This document shows, in pieces, positions 14,357 to 15,741 of a stretch of 15,741 nt of DNA. The stretch is from Legionellaceae bacterium (lineage in GTDB: Bacteria; Pseudomonadota; Gammaproteobacteria; Legionellales; Legionellaceae), in NCBI GenBank assembly GCA_947470005.1, contig CANISA010000007.1, forward strand, positions 1 through 15,741, read 5' to 3'. Numbering within the stretch: the stretch's first letter is position 1; each line of letters begins with the position of its first letter. The notes below the pieces were generated by a model. That model did no database searches. It was not told the origin of the DNA and saw only the letters and a list, made by a program, of their open reading frames with translations. The position numbers and the translations under genes were made by a program.

Positions 14357-14838
14357 TTCCATGTTATTTAGGACTTGGCAGTAACTTGCGATCGCCCACG
14401 CGCCAAGTTCGCCAAACCATGGCAATGCTTCGATCACTGCCGCGTACAACCCTTAGAAAACAATCACGCTGTTTTGTCAGCACGCCCTGCGGCCCTCGTT
14501 CACAACCCAGGTATTGCAACGCCGTCGTTCTCATCCACACCACCCTACCACCGCGCACGCTGCTCCGGCATTGCCAAGCCATCGAGCGCCGCAAAGGACG
14601 CGTACGAAAAAAACATTGGGGGTCCCGAACAATCGATATTGATTTGCTACTCTACGGCCAACGCGTCATTAAAACACATGAATTAAACATTCCACACCCA
14701 GGTCTTCTCCTGCGTGACTTCGTCATCGTGCCCCTATTGAGCTTATCACCAACATTGAGGGTACCGAATGAACAATCGCTTCCGCAATCACTTGACACCC
14801 TAACAACGCACTATCTTATCAAAAGCTCATGCCGCTAG
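14353..14838 (+). CDS. folK: 6-hydroxymethyl-dihydropterin pyrophosphokinase FolK
   Basis: FolK transfers pyrophosphate from ATP to 6-hydroxymethyl-7,8-dihydropterin in folate synthesis, in the cytoplasm. The protein has 161 residues, the usual size. Motifs are GLGSNL near the N-terminus, the pterin-binding STPCGPRSQPRYCNAVV, the metal and ATP block WGSRTIDIDLLLYG with its two Asp residues, and IPHPGLLLRDFVIVPL. The ATG overlaps the pcnB TGA as ATGA, a common pcnB-folK arrangement. In many gammaproteobacteria panB and panC come next; here the next gene is the toxin-antitoxin pair on the other strand, and its last codons overlap the folK end by 12 bases. Confidence 0.95.
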   Translation: MIPCYLGLGSNLRSPTRQVRQTMAMLRSLPRTTLRKQSRCFVSTPCGPRSQPRYCNAVVLIHTTLPPRTLLRHCQAIERRKGRVRKKHWGSRTIDIDLLLYGQRVIKTHELNIPHPGLLLRDFVIVPLLSLSPTLRVPNEQSLPQSLDTLTTHYLIKSSCR

Positions 14839-15186
14839 CATGATTTCAGCATGAATTTTTGTATATGGAACTAACAATCCATTGTGATTATCTATCAGCG
14901 CGTTTTGCTTGAGTAGTGTCACGTCGTCATAAACATTTTTGTATTGACGGTGTAATTGTTTGGCAAGCTCATAAATACTGATTCCCGGGTTTGCTTGCAA
15001 GTAGCGTAATAACTCCAGACGTTTTTTTGACAGTATTTTTAACAAGGTGCTGACATCAGTAAAATAAATTGTTTCGTCATGTGACGCGGGACACGTTTCT
15101 TTTTCTGCCTTTTTCCACGTATCAATGAATACTTGATTTAGATCATCGAGATTTCCTGTCGTAATATGTAGCTCTTTATTTTTCAT
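14827..15186 (-). CDS. Winged-helix antitoxin, TumA-like
   Basis: The protein has 119 residues. The C-terminal half looks like a winged-helix DNA-binding domain: KKRLELLRYLQANPGISIYELAKQLHR matches helix 1 and the recognition helix region, and YKNVYDDVTLLKQNALID the following helix and wing. It resembles the HVO_A0114-type regulators usually encoded just after TumE toxins. It would neutralise the toxin and, probably, repress its own promoter. Its ATG overlaps the toxin gene by 11 bases and has GAGG 5 bases upstream, a much better ribosome binding site than the toxin gene has, which fits excess antitoxin. The 3' end overlaps folK tail to tail. The role is inferred from family and order. Confidence 0.8.
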   Translation of the reverse strand: MKNKELHITTGNLDDLNQVFIDTWKKAEKETCPASHDETIYFTDVSTLLKILSKKRLELLRYLQANPGISIYELAKQLHRQYKNVYDDVTLLKQNALIDNHNGLLVPYTKIHAEIMLAA

Positions 15187-15472
15187 GTTCGCCTCGTTCT
15201 TTTTTTACATCAAAAGTAAAATCAGCCATGAGTTGTTCAACGGTTGTGAATGAATAAGGTTCTTCTTTTTCACGGTAGTGACGATGATCTCCCTTACCAT
15301 GCTCATTATCATAGCCAATGATCCTTTGGCCATCACAGCCATAAAAAAGACTGTATTTTAATCCATGAGCCCTCTCAATAGTTCTTACTGGCAATTGCCA
15401 AATGGTTTGCTCAACAATCATACCATCATTGAAAACCAGTTTTTGCTTCAGGAGTATTTTAGCTTTGCCCAT
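15176..15472 (-). CDS. TumE-family toxin (DUF6516)
   Basis: The protein has 98 residues from the ATG at 15470-15472. The signature GYDNEHGKGDHRHYREKEEPY, followed by FTTVEQLMADFTFDV, is that of the DUF6516/TumE toxin family, which pairs with a winged-helix antitoxin. The usual N-terminal block is also present: DGMIVEQTIWQLP, then LKYSLFYGCDGQR. The charged His/Asp/Arg cluster may be catalytic, but the target is not known to me. A longer frame from the ATG at 15508 adds 12 residues encoded by the upstream palindrome and is unlikely. No ribosome binding site is seen before 15472. A TATAAT lies 7 bases upstream, so the message might be leaderless. The stop overlaps the antitoxin start, so translation is coupled. 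Confidence 0.82.
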   Translation of the reverse strand: MGKAKILLKQKLVFNDGMIVEQTIWQLPVRTIERAHGLKYSLFYGCDGQRIIGYDNEHGKGDHRHYREKEEPYSFTTVEQLMADFTFDVKKERGEHEK

Positions 15473-15485
15473 ATAGATTATTATA

Positions 15486-15514
15486 TACCATATGTTTATA
15501 TATAACATATGGTA
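15486..15514. promoter_or_regulatory. Perfect inverted repeat, likely operator of the toxin-antitoxin pair
   Basis: TACCATATGTT (15486-15496) and AACATATGGTA (15504-15514) are exact reverse complements, 11 bases each, 7 bases apart (all A/T). The site ends 13 bases before the toxin ATG. On the minus strand a TATAAT (about 15480-15485) lies directly beside it, so a bound repressor would cover the -35 region. This fits autoregulation by the winged-helix antitoxin as a dimer. That the antitoxin binds here is inference. Confidence 0.7.
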
Positions 15515-15695
15515 TCATGAAATTTATAACGACCAAAGCATCAACAATTAAAAAAGGATATTTTTTCTCCTGCAATGAGCGATTATGCCATACATGCAAT
15601 ATATAAATTAACTATAAACGATGCATAGCTTCATTTAATTAGACTCTAGTTAAGCGAAAATCTGTTTATTATCATATGATTAATTTATACACTGT
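15515..15695. other. AT-rich spacer, no gene supported
   Basis: Only very short frames are present, for example 29 codons on the plus strand from the ATG at 15517 and 17 codons further on. Neither has a ribosome binding site that convinces me. It lies between the toxin operator and the repeat at the window end. Confidence 0.4.
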
Positions 15696-15741
15696 GCCTC
15701 TCCCACAAGGGGAGAGGCCGATGCGAAGCAGCGGGTGAGGG
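15696..15741. repeat. Intergenic repeat-like hairpin (truncated by window end)
   Basis: GCCTCTCCC (15696-15704) pairs exactly with GGGAGAGGC (15710-15718) around a 5-base loop, followed by a GC-rich tail ending GCGGGTGAGGG. The CTCTCCC-GGGAGAG core with a GGTGAGGG tail resembles extragenic repeats common in many proteobacterial genomes, from memory. Only one copy is in the window, so repetition cannot be shown here. Confidence 0.5.

Noticed and set aside
1..15741. tRNA, rRNA, CRISPR array, insertion sequence or prophage genes
   Set aside because: No cloverleaf, no regular direct repeats with spacers, and no transposase or integrase were seen on reading both strands.

Overview
The window looks like chromosomal DNA from a gammaproteobacterium of the order Legionellales, close to Legionella. 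This is judged from remembered family sequences, not a search. The clues are a Legionella-like type III pantothenate kinase, a BarA/LetS-type hybrid kinase, a pyrophosphate-type phosphofructokinase, and two proteins that resemble secreted-effector families of these intracellular bacteria. Most of the window is conserved housekeeping DNA. The accessory material sits in three places: the left end, 10.4-11.7 kb, and the right end.

Layout, left to right. Positions 1-1678 (minus) hold a large open reading frame cut by the window edge, encoding a helical-repeat protein driven by a near-consensus promoter. Next come a KgtP-type 2-oxoglutarate permease (minus) and about 450 bases without a convincing gene. 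A minus-strand pair follows: coaX and a half-size EamA transporter. After a 234-base gap that may hold a gene remnant on the plus strand comes gltX (minus). It is divergent from a plus-strand group of a LetS/BarA-like kinase, pfp and rubredoxin. A hairpin separates rubredoxin from a minus-strand HAD-like protein with a C-terminal membrane helix, a second effector candidate. Then come hemJ and terC (minus, 3 bases apart), divergent from pcnB-folK (plus, overlapping by 4 bases). The right end carries a TumE/TumA-type toxin-antitoxin pair (minus) whose last gene overlaps folK tail to tail, with a perfect inverted repeat at its promoter. The window ends inside a repeat-like hairpin.

How the parts relate. 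gltX, coaX, pcnB, folK, hemJ and pfp serve translation, coenzyme A, RNA turnover, folate, heme and glycolysis. The kinase is probably the sensor of the BarA-UvrY/LetA-LetS stress and virulence switch, but its periplasmic sensor domain is almost absent. In Legionella that switch controls transmission traits, including effectors; two effector candidates lie within 7 kb, though nothing here shows direct control.

I do not see an unmistakable, wholly new multi-gene system. The best leads are the kinase without a sensor domain, the two effector candidates each lying next to a related GGGGCGTC...GCCCCTAC hairpin, and the toxin-antitoxin pair with its operator-like palindrome and a toxin start that has no ribosome binding site.
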